Under the pieces are notes generated by a model. The model was not told the origin of the DNA, made no database searches, and saw only the letters and a list, made by a program, of their open reading frames with translations. DNA of 64,000 nucleotides from Polaribacter sp. Z022 (GTDB taxonomy: Bacteria; Bacteroidota; Bacteroidia; Flavobacteriales; Flavobacteriaceae). The translations under genes were made by a program, and so were the position numbers. Of the stretch, positions 8,173 through 17,447 are shown piece by piece. Where the stretch lies: NCBI RefSeq assembly GCF_023555495.1, contig NZ_JALCZO010000004.1, forward strand, positions 414,210 through 478,209, given 5' to 3'. The first letter of the stretch is position 1, and every line of letters begins with the position of its first letter.

Positions 8173-9291
8173 ATGAAATTTATTGTATCTAGTTCGCAAT
8201 TATTAAAACAATTACAAGTTTTAGGTGGCGTTATAAATAGCAACAACACTTTACCTATTTTAGATAACTTCTTATTTGAATTATCTGAAAATGAATTAAA
8301 AGTATCTGCATCAGATTTAGAAACAACCATGAGTTCTGTTGTAGAAGTAGAGAGTGAAAGCACTGGTTCTATTGCTGTTTCTGCACGTTTGTTATTAGAT
8401 ACTTTAAAAACGTTTCCTAATCAGCCTTTAACGTTTAAAACAGAAGGTGATAATACCATTGAAATCAGTTCTGATCAAGGTAAATATGATATGGCTTATT
8501 TTGGAGGTGATGAGTTTCCAAAAGCTGTTTCATTAGCATCACCAAGTACAACTGTAGTGCCAGCAAGTATTTTAGGAACAGCAATATCTAAAACTATTTT
8601 TGCTGCTGGTAATGATGATTTAAGACCTGTAATGAGTGGAGTGTTTTTTCAATTCAGTTCGCAAAGTTTAACTTTTGTTGCTACTGATGCTCATAAATTG
8701 GTAAAATATTCTAGAACTGATGTTACTGCAGATCAAACTGCAGAATTTATCATGCCTAAAAAACCTTTAAACTTATTAAAAGGTATTTTAAGTGGTTCTG
8801 ATAGCGAAGTTACTATTGAGTATAATGATGCTAATGCAAAATTTACGTTTGACAATGTGGTTTTAGTATGTCGTTTAATTGATGGTAAATACCCAAATTA
8901 CGAAGCAGTAATTCCTAAAGAAAATCCGAATAAATTAACGGTTGATAGAGCTTCTTTTTTAAACTCTGTTAGACGTGTATCTATTTTCTCTAGTAAAACT
9001 ACACATCAAATTCGTTTAAAAATGGCAGGAACAGAATTAAACATTTCTGCAGAAGATTTAGATTTTGCCAACAAAGCAGACGAACGTTTAAGTTGCGATT
9101 ACCAAGGTGATGACATGCAAATTGGATTCAACTCTCGTTTTTTAAGCGAAATGTTAAACAACTTAAGTTCAAGCGAAGTTTTAATTGAAATGTCTTTACC
9201 AAACAGAGCAGGAATTTTAACTCCTATTGATGGTACAGATGAAGGAGAACAAGTTACAATGCTTGTGATGCCAGTAATGTTAAATAACTAA
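8173..9291 (+). CDS. dnaN: DNA polymerase III subunit beta (sliding clamp)
   Basis: The ring-shaped processivity clamp of the replicative polymerase, 372 residues, the usual length. Three successive clamp folds are visible. It begins MKFIVSSSQLLKQLQVLGG, includes PILDNFLFEL and LRPVMSGVFFQF, and ends MLVMPVMLNN, where the Met-rich C-terminus that forms the binding-pocket rim is typical (MPMR/MPVM-like). It stands alone here, without dnaA or recF beside it, as is common in Flavobacteriaceae. A strong hairpin terminator follows at 9377. Confidence 0.97.
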   Translation: MKFIVSSSQLLKQLQVLGGVINSNNTLPILDNFLFELSENELKVSASDLETTMSSVVEVESESTGSIAVSARLLLDTLKTFPNQPLTFKTEGDNTIEISSDQGKYDMAYFGGDEFPKAVSLASPSTTVVPASILGTAISKTIFAAGNDDLRPVMSGVFFQFSSQSLTFVATDAHKLVKYSRTDVTADQTAEFIMPKKPLNLLKGILSGSDSEVTIEYNDANAKFTFDNVVLVCRLIDGKYPNYEAVIPKENPNKLTVDRASFLNSVRRVSIFSSKTTHQIRLKMAGTELNISAEDLDFANKADERLSCDYQGDDMQIGFNSRFLSEMLNNLSSSEVLIEMSLPNRAGILTPIDGTDEGEQVTMLVMPVMLNN

Positions 9292-9295
9292 TTAT

Positions 9296-9322
9296 TGTCA
9301 TTGCGAGTTTTCGAAGCAATCT
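9296..9322. repeat. Single GTCATTGCGAG...GAAGCAATCT repeat unit
   Basis: TGTCATTGCGAG and CGAAGCAATCT, separated by TTTT, lie just after dnaN. This is the same family as the nested element at 5326-5402 and a repeat type known to be scattered between genes in Bacteroidota. Confidence 0.65.
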
Positions 9323-9376
9323 CATAGAAAGGTTTCTCGATAAAATCTAAATGATAAAATAGTAAATATAAAAAGT

Positions 9377-9406
9377 AAAAAACCACAACTTTTGTTGTGG
9401 TTTTTT
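9377..9406 (+). terminator. Terminator between dnaN and the AcpH-like gene
   Basis: A 13-bp perfect stem AAAAAACCACAAC / GTTGTGGTTTTTT with a TTTT loop and a T tract. It supports starting the next gene at 9423 rather than at a TTG at 9405, which would fall inside the hairpin. Confidence 0.92.
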
Positions 9407-9422
9407 GTTTACATTTACTTTA

Positions 9423-10019
9423 ATGAATTTCCTTGCACATCTCTTTTTATCAAAAGAAAACACCAATATTATGATTGGTAATTTTATTGCAGATCATATA
9501 AGAGGTAATAATTACACAGCTTATTCTAAAGAAATTCAACAGGGTATTTTTTTACATAGAGCAATAGACACCTTTACAGATGCACATCCAATTGTAAGAA
9601 AAAGCAAACGTAGGTTGCATGAAAGATATGGACATTATGATGGTGTGATTATCGATATTTTTTACGATTACTTTTTGGCAAAAAATTGGAATTCTTATTC
9701 TGAAATTCCTTTAGACATTTATACCAATAAAATATATTCTCTTTTTAAAGAAAAAGCTCCAGATTTACCTTTAAAGTCTCAACAATTCATCAAATATATG
9801 ATTGAGTATGATATCTTATTCAATTATCAATTTGAAGAAGGAATTGCAAAAGTTTTAAATGGTATGAACAATAGAACTAAAGGAAAATCTCAAATGAATT
9901 TAGCCATTGAAGATTTAAAAAATTTAAAAGAAGTATTAGAAGAAGATTTTACTTTATTTTTTAAAGATTTAGTAAATCATTCAAATAAAAAATTAAAAGA
10001 AATAATAGAAAATTTATGA
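9423..10019 (+). CDS. Acyl carrier protein phosphodiesterase (AcpH-like)
   Basis: A 198-residue HD-like metallohydrolase of the AcpH family, which removes the 4'-phosphopantetheine group from holo-ACP. Family features are the start MNFLAHLFLS, then GNFIADHIRG (metal-binding Asp/His), HRAIDTFTDAHP and DIFYDYFLAKNW. The ATG at 9423 is preferred because the longer TTG start lies inside the dnaN terminator. Its stop overlaps the start of the gamma-glutamyltransferase gene by four bases, so this gene, ggt and the RluA-type gene appear to be one transcript. Confidence 0.85.
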   Translation: MNFLAHLFLSKENTNIMIGNFIADHIRGNNYTAYSKEIQQGIFLHRAIDTFTDAHPIVRKSKRRLHERYGHYDGVIIDIFYDYFLAKNWNSYSEIPLDIYTNKIYSLFKEKAPDLPLKSQQFIKYMIEYDILFNYQFEEGIAKVLNGMNNRTKGKSQMNLAIEDLKNLKEVLEEDFTLFFKDLVNHSNKKLKEIIENL

Positions 10020-11707
10020 AAAAATTAATCTTACTTTTTACAGTAATATTTTTATTATCTAACTGTAAAACAGCAACCAAAAATAAAAAAGTTACAGGCT
10101 TAATTGCAGAAAAAGCAATGGTAGTTTCAGCTAGAAAAGAAGCTTCTAAAATTGGTTCTGATATTTTACAAAAAGGAGGTAATGCATATGATGCTATGGT
10201 TGCAACACATTTTGCTTTAGCTGTAGTTTACCCTGTTGCAGGAAATATAGGTGGTGGTGGTTTTATGGTGTATAGAAATAATGATGGCACTAAAGGTTCT
10301 TTAGATTTTAGAGAAAAAGCACCAATTACTGCTCATAGAGATATGTATTTAGATTCTCTTGGTAACGTTATAAAAAACAAAAGTACTTTAGGTGCACATG
10401 CTGTTGGAATTCCTGGTTCTGTAGCTGGAGCTGTAGAAGTTTATAATAAATTTGGTAGCTTACCTTTTAATGAATTAGTTCAGCCTTCTATAGATTTAGC
10501 TAGAAACGGATTTATAGTTACCAAAAAACAAGCTAATTCTTTAAACAATGCTACAAAAAGGTTTGAAAAAGTAAATAATTTTAAAACTCTTTTTCAAAAA
10601 GAATGGAAAGAAGGAGACGTTTTAAAACAAGAAGAATTGGCACAAACTTTAGAAAGAATTCGTGATTTTGGAAAAAATGGATTTTACAAAGGAAAAACAG
10701 CAGATTTACTTGTAAATTATGTTACAGAATTAGGTGGAATTATCTCTCATAAAGATTTAGAAAAGTATAAAGCAATTTGGCGTAAACCTATAACTTTTAA
10801 CTACAAAGATTATACTATTACATCAATGACATTACCTGCAAGTGGTGGAATTTGTTTAGCTCAAATTTTAAAATCTGTAGAGCCTTTTAACTTATCAGAA
10901 ATTAATCATAATTCTACTAAATACATTCAGCTTTTAACAGAAGCAGAAAGAAGATCTTATGCAGATAGAGCTAATTTTTTAGGTGATATTGATTTTGTAA
11001 AAGTACCAATGGATAGCTTAACTAATAAAAATTACATCAATAAAAGAATGAGCTCTTTTTCTTGGAAAAAAGCAACACCTTCTTCTGAAGTTTCTCATGG
11101 TAAAATTTTAGGATATGAGAGTAATGAAACTACACATTATTCTATTGTAGATCAGTTTGGTAATGCAGTTTCTGTAACAACAACACTTAATACAGGTTAT
11201 GGTTCTAAAGTTTTGGTAAAAGGCGCTGGTTTTTTCTTAAATAATGAAATGGATGACTTTTCTAGTAAACCTGGTGTTCCAAATGTTTATGGTTTATTAG
11301 GTTCTGAAGCTAATTCTATTGCACCAGAAAAAAGAATGCTAAGTTCTATGACACCTACAATTGTAGAGCAAAATGGTAAATTAAAAATGGTTGTTGGTAC
11401 TCCTGGAGGTTCAACAATTATTACATCTGTTTTACAAAATATTTTAAATGTTACAGAATATAATATGGGAATGCAAGAGTCTGTAAATCAACCTAGATTT
11501 CATCATCAATGGTTACCAGATATAATTAGAATGGAACCTAATGGTTTTACAAAAGAAACTAAAACAAACTTAGAATCTTTGGGATATAAAATTTATGAAA
11601 AGAATTCTTTAATTATAGGTAAAGTAGATGCTATTTTAGTTTTACCAAATGGACAATTAGAAGGTGGTGCAGACCCTAGAGGAGATGATACTGCAGTTGG
11701 ATTTTAA
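10016..11707 (+). CDS. ggt: Gamma-glutamyltransferase, lipoprotein form
   Basis: Cleaves gamma-glutamyl bonds (glutathione and related peptides) in the periplasm; 563 residues, the usual precursor length. The signal ends LLSNC, so Cys17 is a likely lipid anchor. The autoprocessing site that creates the small-subunit N-terminal nucleophile is seen at Thr372 in ETTHYSIVDQFGNAVS. Other family motifs are GGGGFMVYR early on, and LSSMTPTIVEQNGK and GTPGGSTI in the small subunit. Its stop overlaps the next start (TAATG), indicating coupling to the pseudouridine synthase gene. Confidence 0.95.
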   Translation: MKKLILLFTVIFLLSNCKTATKNKKVTGLIAEKAMVVSARKEASKIGSDILQKGGNAYDAMVATHFALAVVYPVAGNIGGGGFMVYRNNDGTKGSLDFREKAPITAHRDMYLDSLGNVIKNKSTLGAHAVGIPGSVAGAVEVYNKFGSLPFNELVQPSIDLARNGFIVTKKQANSLNNATKRFEKVNNFKTLFQKEWKEGDVLKQEELAQTLERIRDFGKNGFYKGKTADLLVNYVTELGGIISHKDLEKYKAIWRKPITFNYKDYTITSMTLPASGGICLAQILKSVEPFNLSEINHNSTKYIQLLTEAERRSYADRANFLGDIDFVKVPMDSLTNKNYINKRMSSFSWKKATPSSEVSHGKILGYESNETTHYSIVDQFGNAVSVTTTLNTGYGSKVLVKGAGFFLNNEMDDFSSKPGVPNVYGLLGSEANSIAPEKRMLSSMTPTIVEQNGKLKMVVGTPGGSTIITSVLQNILNVTEYNMGMQESVNQPRFHHQWLPDIIRMEPNGFTKETKTNLESLGYKIYEKNSLIIGKVDAILVLPNGQLEGGADPRGDDTAVGF

Positions 11708-12582
11708 TGCAGTTATTAGAAACACATATTGTTCCTAAATTAGAAAAACAAATTCGTTTTCAAGAATATAGTGTTGGTATATTTAATAAAACACCTACCA
11801 AATCTGGCATTAAAAAAGCCATTAAAAAAGAACTTATTTTTATTGATGGACTTTTAGCAACTACTTCTAAATATATTTCTGGTGGAGAAAAAATTGAGCT
11901 TTTTGAATCTGAAAACTCATCAACTTTTGAACGACTAAAACTAGAGTTAGAAGTTTTATTTGAAGATGATTATTTGGCAATTATTTACAAACCTGCAGGT
12001 ATTTTAGTTAGTGGAAACAAGTTTGTAACCATTGCAAATGCACTTGCTCAAAATCTACAAAAAAGTTCATTTTCTGATGCTGTTAAACCTCAACCCATTC
12101 ATAGATTAGATTATCCAACAAGTGGACTTTTATTAATAGGAAAAACGAGTTCTTCAATTATAGAATTAGGAAAACTTTTTAAAGAAAAAGAGATTCAGAA
12201 AACATATTTTGCCATTACAATTGGTAAGATGAAATCTGAGGGTGTAATAAATTCGCAAATTGATAACAAATTAGCAGAAACTAAATATCAAGTTTTAGAA
12301 ACTGTTAACTCCAAACGTTTTGAGTTTTTAAACTTGGTAAAATTACAACCAACTACAGGAAGAAAACACCAACTTAGAAAACATCTTTTTTCTATTGATA
12401 ATCCTATTTTGGGTGATAAAGAATACTTTTTAGATGATAAAATATTTAATGGAAAAGGCTTGTTTTTACACGCTGCTACTTTAAATTTTACACATCCTTT
12501 TACAAAAGAAATCATTACCATAACTAAAGAACTACCAAAAAAATTTAAAAAGATATTTTCAGGTTTTTCACTTCATTTATAG
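11707..12582 (+). CDS. RluA-family RNA pseudouridine synthase
   Basis: Isomerises uridine to pseudouridine in rRNA or tRNA. In the 291 residues the RluA catalytic motif is PIHRLDYPTSGLLL, with Asp135 as the nucleophile. The usual PTTGRKHQLRKHL follows, where Arg-Gln-Leu-Arg is normally conserved and here reads HQLRKHL. The N-terminal region looks like a reduced S4-type domain (SGIKKAIKKELIFIDG). It starts on the overlapping stop of ggt. Its last 38 bases overlap the convergent MocR gene, so the transcripts are antisense at their 3' ends. The target uridine cannot be assigned. Confidence 0.9.
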   Translation: MQLLETHIVPKLEKQIRFQEYSVGIFNKTPTKSGIKKAIKKELIFIDGLLATTSKYISGGEKIELFESENSSTFERLKLELEVLFEDDYLAIIYKPAGILVSGNKFVTIANALAQNLQKSSFSDAVKPQPIHRLDYPTSGLLLIGKTSSSIIELGKLFKEKEIQKTYFAITIGKMKSEGVINSQIDNKLAETKYQVLETVNSKRFEFLNLVKLQPTTGRKHQLRKHLFSIDNPILGDKEYFLDDKIFNGKGLFLHAATLNFTHPFTKEIITITKELPKKFKKIFSGFSLHL

Positions 12583-14038
12583 TTAGTAACAGCCTCTTTA
12601 GCAACTCTTTTATTTCTTCTTCATTGTAAGATGCAAAACCTATTCTTATAGAATTATGACCAACTTTAGCATTGTCATAACGTTGCCACTCTCCTATTTC
12701 TAATTGATATTTTATGGCTGCTTTTGAAATGTTTGTCCAAGAATATTTTTTGTTTAAAGTTAACCAAACTGCCATTCCTCCTTTTGGTTTTTGAAAAGTG
12801 AAAACATCAGAAAATTGTTCGTTTAAAATCTTGCAAAACAAATCTCTTCTTGTTTTATAAACTTTCATCACTTTTTTAATATGTCTGTCTAAATCTCCAG
12901 ATTTTATAAAATCTTCAAAAGTTAATTCTAACAAAGCATCACCTTGTCTATCAATAAATCTACGTTGATTGGCTGCTTCATCTACAAAAGGTTTTGGAGC
13001 AATTAAATAGCCAATTCTAAAAACAGGAGCCACAGTTTTACAAACAGAACCAATATAAATTACGTTTCCATTGGTATCATGACTTGCCAAAGGCAAAATA
13101 GGAGAATGATTGTAATTAAAATCGTAATCATAATCATCTTCAATAATTGCAAAACTGTATTTTTTAGCTAAATTTAATAAATGAATTCTTCTTTCCGCAG
13201 ATAAAGTTACAGTAGTAGGATGATGATGATGAGAGGTAACATAAACTGCTTTTATTATTCTTTTTTTACAGATTTGCTCAATTTCATCTGTAACCAAACC
13301 ATTATCATCAACAGTTACTCTAATTAAATTGGCTTTTCTTTGTAAAAAATTAGTGTCTGCAGATGTATAATTTGTTAGACCAATTACAACACAATCTTCT
13401 TCTTGAAGCAAAAGTTTAGATGCCAAAAAAATTCCCATTTGACTTCCTCTAGTTATTATTACATTATCTTTTGAAATATTTAAACCTCTAGTTTTGTTTA
13501 AATATTCAACCAACGTTTTTCGTAATTTTTCATTACCATAAAGAGATCCATAAGACATTTCTTTGTAAATATTTTTTCTGCTACAAATCCTTCTGTAAGT
13601 TCTTGCTAAATCTTCTGTTGGTGTTAATCTTGCATCAGAAATCCCATCATTTAAATACATCCATTTTTCTTTAAATTCTGGAGATTTTCTTACTAAAGAT
13701 GTATTCTTATAAAAACCAAAACCAATTGTTTTGGCAGCAATTATATTTTCTTTCTTTAAAAATTCTTGTTGATGTAATTCTGGTAAATTGGCATTGATAA
13801 ATGTTCCTTTTTTAGGAATACTTTCTACCCAACCTTGTAACAATAACTCTTCATAGCAAGCAACTACCGTTTTTCTATGAACATTTAACAATTCTGACAA
13901 AGTTCTACTTCCTGGTAATTTTGTTTCTGGAATTAATTTTCGTTCTTTTATGAGCTCAATAAACCTATTGGATAGTTGTAAATACAAAGCTTGTTTACTT
14001 TTTCTATCTAATTGAAAACTGGTTTTATAAGGAAACAT
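12545..14038 (-). CDS. MocR/PdxR-type regulator (GntR helix-turn-helix fused to aminotransferase fold)
   Basis: A 497-residue PLP-binding transcription regulator. Residues about 10-80 form a GntR winged helix (KLPGSRTLSELLNVHRKTV), and the rest is a class I aminotransferase-like domain (IIEDDYDYDFNYN). The PLP lysine is in IGSVCKTVAP and the Arg of the carboxylate site in SIRIGFASY. Members usually control pyridoxal or amino-acid genes next to them. Here the divergent neighbour is a DinB-like gene 82 bases away, so the target is not obvious. The 3' end overlaps the RluA gene. Confidence 0.92.
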   Translation of the reverse strand: MFPYKTSFQLDRKSKQALYLQLSNRFIELIKERKLIPETKLPGSRTLSELLNVHRKTVVACYEELLLQGWVESIPKKGTFINANLPELHQQEFLKKENIIAAKTIGFGFYKNTSLVRKSPEFKEKWMYLNDGISDARLTPTEDLARTYRRICSRKNIYKEMSYGSLYGNEKLRKTLVEYLNKTRGLNISKDNVIITRGSQMGIFLASKLLLQEEDCVVIGLTNYTSADTNFLQRKANLIRVTVDDNGLVTDEIEQICKKRIIKAVYVTSHHHHPTTVTLSAERRIHLLNLAKKYSFAIIEDDYDYDFNYNHSPILPLASHDTNGNVIYIGSVCKTVAPVFRIGYLIAPKPFVDEAANQRRFIDRQGDALLELTFEDFIKSGDLDRHIKKVMKVYKTRRDLFCKILNEQFSDVFTFQKPKGGMAVWLTLNKKYSWTNISKAAIKYQLEIGEWQRYDNAKVGHNSIRIGFASYNEEEIKELLKRLLLTINEVKNLKISF

Positions 14039-14120
14039 AAACTGGACTATTATTTATTTTAATTCTGGATGATTATAAGAGTCCATAAATGTAGTAATTT
14101 TGATATATAAATTTTAAGTG

Positions 14121-14639
14121 ATGATAAAAAAAGATTTAAAACATACTGAATACAATGAATATTACTCAAGATACATTAACATGGTTGATGAAAACATTGA
14201 TCTAATTGCTGGATATGAAGATGATAAAAAAATGGTAATTGATTTTTTTAGTTCAATTCCTAAAGACAAATTAGAATACAGATATGCAGAAAACAAGTGG
14301 ACAATAAAAGAAGTAATTCAGCATATTATTGATACAGAACGTATTTTTATGTATCGTTTTTTATGCATTTCTAGAAACGACAAAACTGCTTTACCAGGTT
14401 ATGAACAAGATGATTATATAGCTCCTTCAGAAGCAAATCATAAAAGTATGGATGCGTTAATTGAAGAATTTAAAATGACGCGCTTATATTCACAAAATTT
14501 AATTAAAAGTATTTCTGAAAAGAATTTAAAAAACTTAGGAACAGCAAGTAACTCTACAATATCTGCAAGAGCATGTGCATTTATAATGTTAGGTCATAGT
14601 ATTTGGCATATCAATGTAATTAAAGAAAGATATCTATAA
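14121..14639 (+). CDS. DinB-like four-helix metal-binding protein
   Basis: A 172-residue member of the DinB/YfiT superfamily, small helix bundles with a three-histidine metal site used by thiol transferases and related enzymes. WTIKEVIQHIIDTERIFMYR gives the first His, and GHSIWHINVIKERY near the end gives two more, so the metal site looks intact. A GTG one codon upstream (14118) could also serve as start. It is the first of four closely packed plus-strand genes ending at 16118. Confidence 0.82.
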   Translation: MIKKDLKHTEYNEYYSRYINMVDENIDLIAGYEDDKKMVIDFFSSIPKDKLEYRYAENKWTIKEVIQHIIDTERIFMYRFLCISRNDKTALPGYEQDDYIAPSEANHKSMDALIEEFKMTRLYSQNLIKSISEKNLKNLGTASNSTISARACAFIMLGHSIWHINVIKERYL

Positions 14640-14649
14640 ACAAAATTGT

Positions 14650-14940
14650 ATGTTAGAAATTAGACCCAATTGCGAACATTGTAATAAAGATTTACCAAAC
14701 ACATCTACAGAAGCTATGATTTGCTCTTTTGAGTGTACATATTGTAAAACTTGTGCAATCGAAATTTTTGAAAACGTTTGCCCAAGTTGTTCTGGTAATT
14801 TTGTAGAACGTCCAATTCGTCCATCAAAATACAATGAAAAATACCCAATGTCTACCAAAAGAACATACAAACCTAAAGATTTAGTAGCTGCAAAAATAAA
14901 TACTGAGAATTTTAAAGAGATAAAACCAGAAAAAAGATAA
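14650..14940 (+). CDS. DUF1272 zinc-ribbon-like protein
   Basis: A 96-residue protein with the DUF1272 pattern of paired cysteines: CEHC, then CSFECTYCKTC and CPSC, an array fit for two zinc ions. After about residue 62 comes a lysine-rich tail. Function is unknown. It sits 10 bases after the DinB-like gene and one base before the acetyltransferase gene, so it is part of the same operon. Confidence 0.85.
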   Translation: MLEIRPNCEHCNKDLPNTSTEAMICSFECTYCKTCAIEIFENVCPSCSGNFVERPIRPSKYNEKYPMSTKRTYKPKDLVAAKINTENFKEIKPEKR

Positions 14941-14941
14941 C

Positions 14942-15457
14942 ATGTTAGAAATAAGAAGAGCTACTGTTTCAGATGCTACATATATTGCTTTATTAGGCAG
15001 AATTACTTACACAGAATCTCATGGAGATTATATTGAAGACAAACAAAATCTATTAGATTTTTACAACACACATTATTCTGTTGCTCAAATTAAAAAAGAA
15101 TTGAATGATGAAAACAATGTTTTTTGGATTGTATTTTCTAACGATTTACCAATTGGTTTTGCAAAACTTTGTTTGAATGAAAACCATGAAAACAAAACAG
15201 ATACAAAGTACTGTAAACTACAACGTTTGTATATTTTAAACGATTTTATTTCTTTAAAAATTGGATCGCAATTGCAAGAAAAAATATTACAAAAAGCAAC
15301 AGAACTAAACTTTAAAACTATTTGGTTAACTGCTTATTACAAAAACACAAAAGGAATTAAATTTTACAAAAAATACGGATTTAAAGAAATTGGAAGTATC
15401 GATTTTTATGTAGGTGAAACCAATTATGAAAACCTAATTTTTGCTAAAGAATTATAG
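14942..15457 (+). CDS. GNAT family N-acetyltransferase
   Basis: A 171-residue GCN5-type acetyltransferase. The acetyl-CoA-binding region reads LYILNDFISLKIGSQLQEKI, a variant of the Q/RxxGxG/A loop in which only some glycines remain. The C-terminal signature KGIKFYKKYGFKEIGSIDF is typical. The substrate is unknown. Packed between DUF1272 and the flavin-binding protein gene, with single-base spacings. Confidence 0.88.
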   Translation: MLEIRRATVSDATYIALLGRITYTESHGDYIEDKQNLLDFYNTHYSVAQIKKELNDENNVFWIVFSNDLPIGFAKLCLNENHENKTDTKYCKLQRLYILNDFISLKIGSQLQEKILQKATELNFKTIWLTAYYKNTKGIKFYKKYGFKEIGSIDFYVGETNYENLIFAKEL

Positions 15458-15458
15458 T

Positions 15459-16118
15459 ATGAAAGAATATCCTCAATCAAAATTAAACAGAGTAAAACGT
15501 GGTCAAAACAGGGCAACTTATGATGTAGAAAAAATCAACTCAATTTTAGATGCCGGTTTTTTATGTTATGTAGGTTATATTTATGATGGTAAGCCTATTT
15601 CAATTCCTATGGCTTACACAAGAAGAGATGATAAAATTTACATTCATGGTTCTACAGGAAATAGAATGTTGTTGTCTATACTAGAAAGTGAGGAAACTTC
15701 TATTACAGTGATGCATTTAGATGGTTTGGTTTTGGCTAGATCTGGCTTGCATCATTCTGTAAATTATAGATCTGTAACGTTATTTGGTAGCTTAAAAAAA
15801 GTAGAAAATGATACTGATAAAACTGAAGTTTTAAAATGGATTGTAAATCAAATGGTTCCCAATCAATGGGATTCTTTAAGACCAATGTATCAAAAGGAAT
15901 TAGACAGAACTTTGGTTGTAGAATTTACTATAGAAACTGCTTCTGCAAAGGTAAGAGATGTTGGTGTTGCAGATGAACCAGAAGATTATGATTTAGATGT
16001 TTGGGCAGGAATTGTACCTATTAAACAAGTTGCAGAATACCCAATTGCTGATCAAGGGAAGCCTCAAAAAATGGAGATTCCAAAACATATTTTAGATTAT
16101 TATGAAGCCAACAAATAG
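15459..16118 (+). CDS. Pyridoxamine 5'-phosphate oxidase-like flavin-binding protein
   Basis: A 219-residue protein of the split-barrel FMN-binding superfamily (Pyridox_ox_2/NimA-like). Seen are GFLCYVGYIYDGKPISIPMA, IYIHGSTGNRML and LDGLVLARSGLHHSVNYRSV. The start is the ATG one base after the preceding stop; an upstream in-frame codon would overlap the GNAT gene. It is a probable oxidoreductase or flavin or heme binder, substrate unknown. Last gene of the tight four-gene run. Confidence 0.85.
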   Translation: MKEYPQSKLNRVKRGQNRATYDVEKINSILDAGFLCYVGYIYDGKPISIPMAYTRRDDKIYIHGSTGNRMLLSILESEETSITVMHLDGLVLARSGLHHSVNYRSVTLFGSLKKVENDTDKTEVLKWIVNQMVPNQWDSLRPMYQKELDRTLVVEFTIETASAKVRDVGVADEPEDYDLDVWAGIVPIKQVAEYPIADQGKPQKMEIPKHILDYYEANK

Positions 16119-16169
16119 TTTCTTCATTTAAATATTCTATTTTAGCTTCTAAATTTTTAATTTATAAAA

Positions 16170-17447
16170 ATGAAGAAGCTTTTTAAATTTATAGGAATTC
16201 TATTATTGCTCTTAATTGTTGCTTTAGGTATTTTTTATGTGGTTAATAACGAATCACTTCCTGAAGGAAAAAAGGGAAAAGAAGCGGATGCATTAGCCAT
16301 AAAAATGTTTAATGCAATTAACAATGATGCATTTGAAAATACAGAAATTTTAAAATGGAGTTTTAGAGGAGAGCATTTTTATACTTGGCATAAACAAGAA
16401 AACATTGTTCATATTTCTTGGGCTCAATACAAAGTAACATTAAACACCAAACAAATAGAAAAGTCTGAAGTTTATATTGATGGTAAACTTTCTGACAATA
16501 AAGAAATTATAAAAGAAGCTCAAAGTTATTTTAATAATGATTCTTTTTGGTTAATTGCACCTCACAAAATTTTTGACAAAGGCACAGAAAGAAGCATTGT
16601 AAAACACAATGATAAAGACGCATTATTAATAACTTATACTTCTGGAGGAACAACTCCTGGAGATTCTTATTTATGGATTTTAGACGATAACTTTTATCCT
16701 ACTTCTTTTAAAATGTGGACATCAATTATCCCATTAGGTGGTGTTTCTGCAACTTGGTCTGATTGGAAAAAAACAAGTGCAGGCATACAATTACCTACAA
16801 AACATAAACTTTCTTTATTTGGATTAGAAATACCAATGGTAGATGTAAAAGCTTATAATGAAAAAGCAGATGAATTAGCACAAAATATATTAAAAGCCAT
16901 TAAACATGAAGCGTATAAAAACACACGTTTTTTAGAATGGAGTTTTGCAGGAAGAAGACATTTTAAATGGGATAAAGAAAAACATGTTGCAGCTGTTTCT
17001 TGGGATACAATCCGTGTAAATTTACATCCTCAAGAAAAAGAAAAAAGTACAGTATTTTATAATGAAATTCTTCAAAAGAATCCAGATGCTAAAATTGTTA
17101 AAAAGGCTTGGGATATTTTTAATAACGATTCTTTTTGGCTAGTAGCTCCTCATAAATTATTTGATGATGGAACTATTAGAAATATTGAAAAAATAGACCA
17201 AAACAATGCTTTAAGAGTAACGTACACTTCTGGAGGAACAACTCCTGGAGATTCTTATTTATGGATTTTAGATTCTAATTTTGTTCCTAAAAGTTATAAA
17301 ATGTATCTAAAAAATGGAAGAATAAATGGAGATACTGCTACTTGGCAAGATTGGATTACCACAAAGAGTGGAACACTATTACCAACAAATCATGCTTTTT
17401 CTAATGGTAGAATATTAAGTATGGGAACTGTAAAAGGATATAACTAA
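16170..17447 (+). CDS. Membrane-anchored protein with two tandem copies of an unknown domain
   Basis: A 425-residue protein I do not recognise. A single N-terminal membrane helix (about residues 5-26) is followed by two copies of a domain of about 190 residues. Matching pairs include LKWSFRGEHFYTW/LEWSFAGRRHFKW, FNNDSFWLIAPHK/FNNDSFWLVAPHK and the identical TSGGTTPGDSYLWILD. The copies begin near residues 37 and 230. The anchored domains probably face the periplasm. The stop overlaps the start of the permease gene by one base, so the two are likely cotranscribed and may work together. Function is unknown. Confidence 0.75.
   Translation: MKKLFKFIGILLLLLIVALGIFYVVNNESLPEGKKGKEADALAIKMFNAINNDAFENTEILKWSFRGEHFYTWHKQENIVHISWAQYKVTLNTKQIEKSEVYIDGKLSDNKEIIKEAQSYFNNDSFWLIAPHKIFDKGTERSIVKHNDKDALLITYTSGGTTPGDSYLWILDDNFYPTSFKMWTSIIPLGGVSATWSDWKKTSAGIQLPTKHKLSLFGLEIPMVDVKAYNEKADELAQNILKAIKHEAYKNTRFLEWSFAGRRHFKWDKEKHVAAVSWDTIRVNLHPQEKEKSTVFYNEILQKNPDAKIVKKAWDIFNNDSFWLVAPHKLFDDGTIRNIEKIDQNNALRVTYTSGGTTPGDSYLWILDSNFVPKSYKMYLKNGRINGDTATWQDWITTKSGTLLPTNHAFSNGRILSMGTVKGYN

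Noticed and set aside
16170..17447. Assembly duplication of the same gene piece
   Set aside because: The two halves share blocks but differ strongly elsewhere, so it is an old internal duplication rather than an assembly error.
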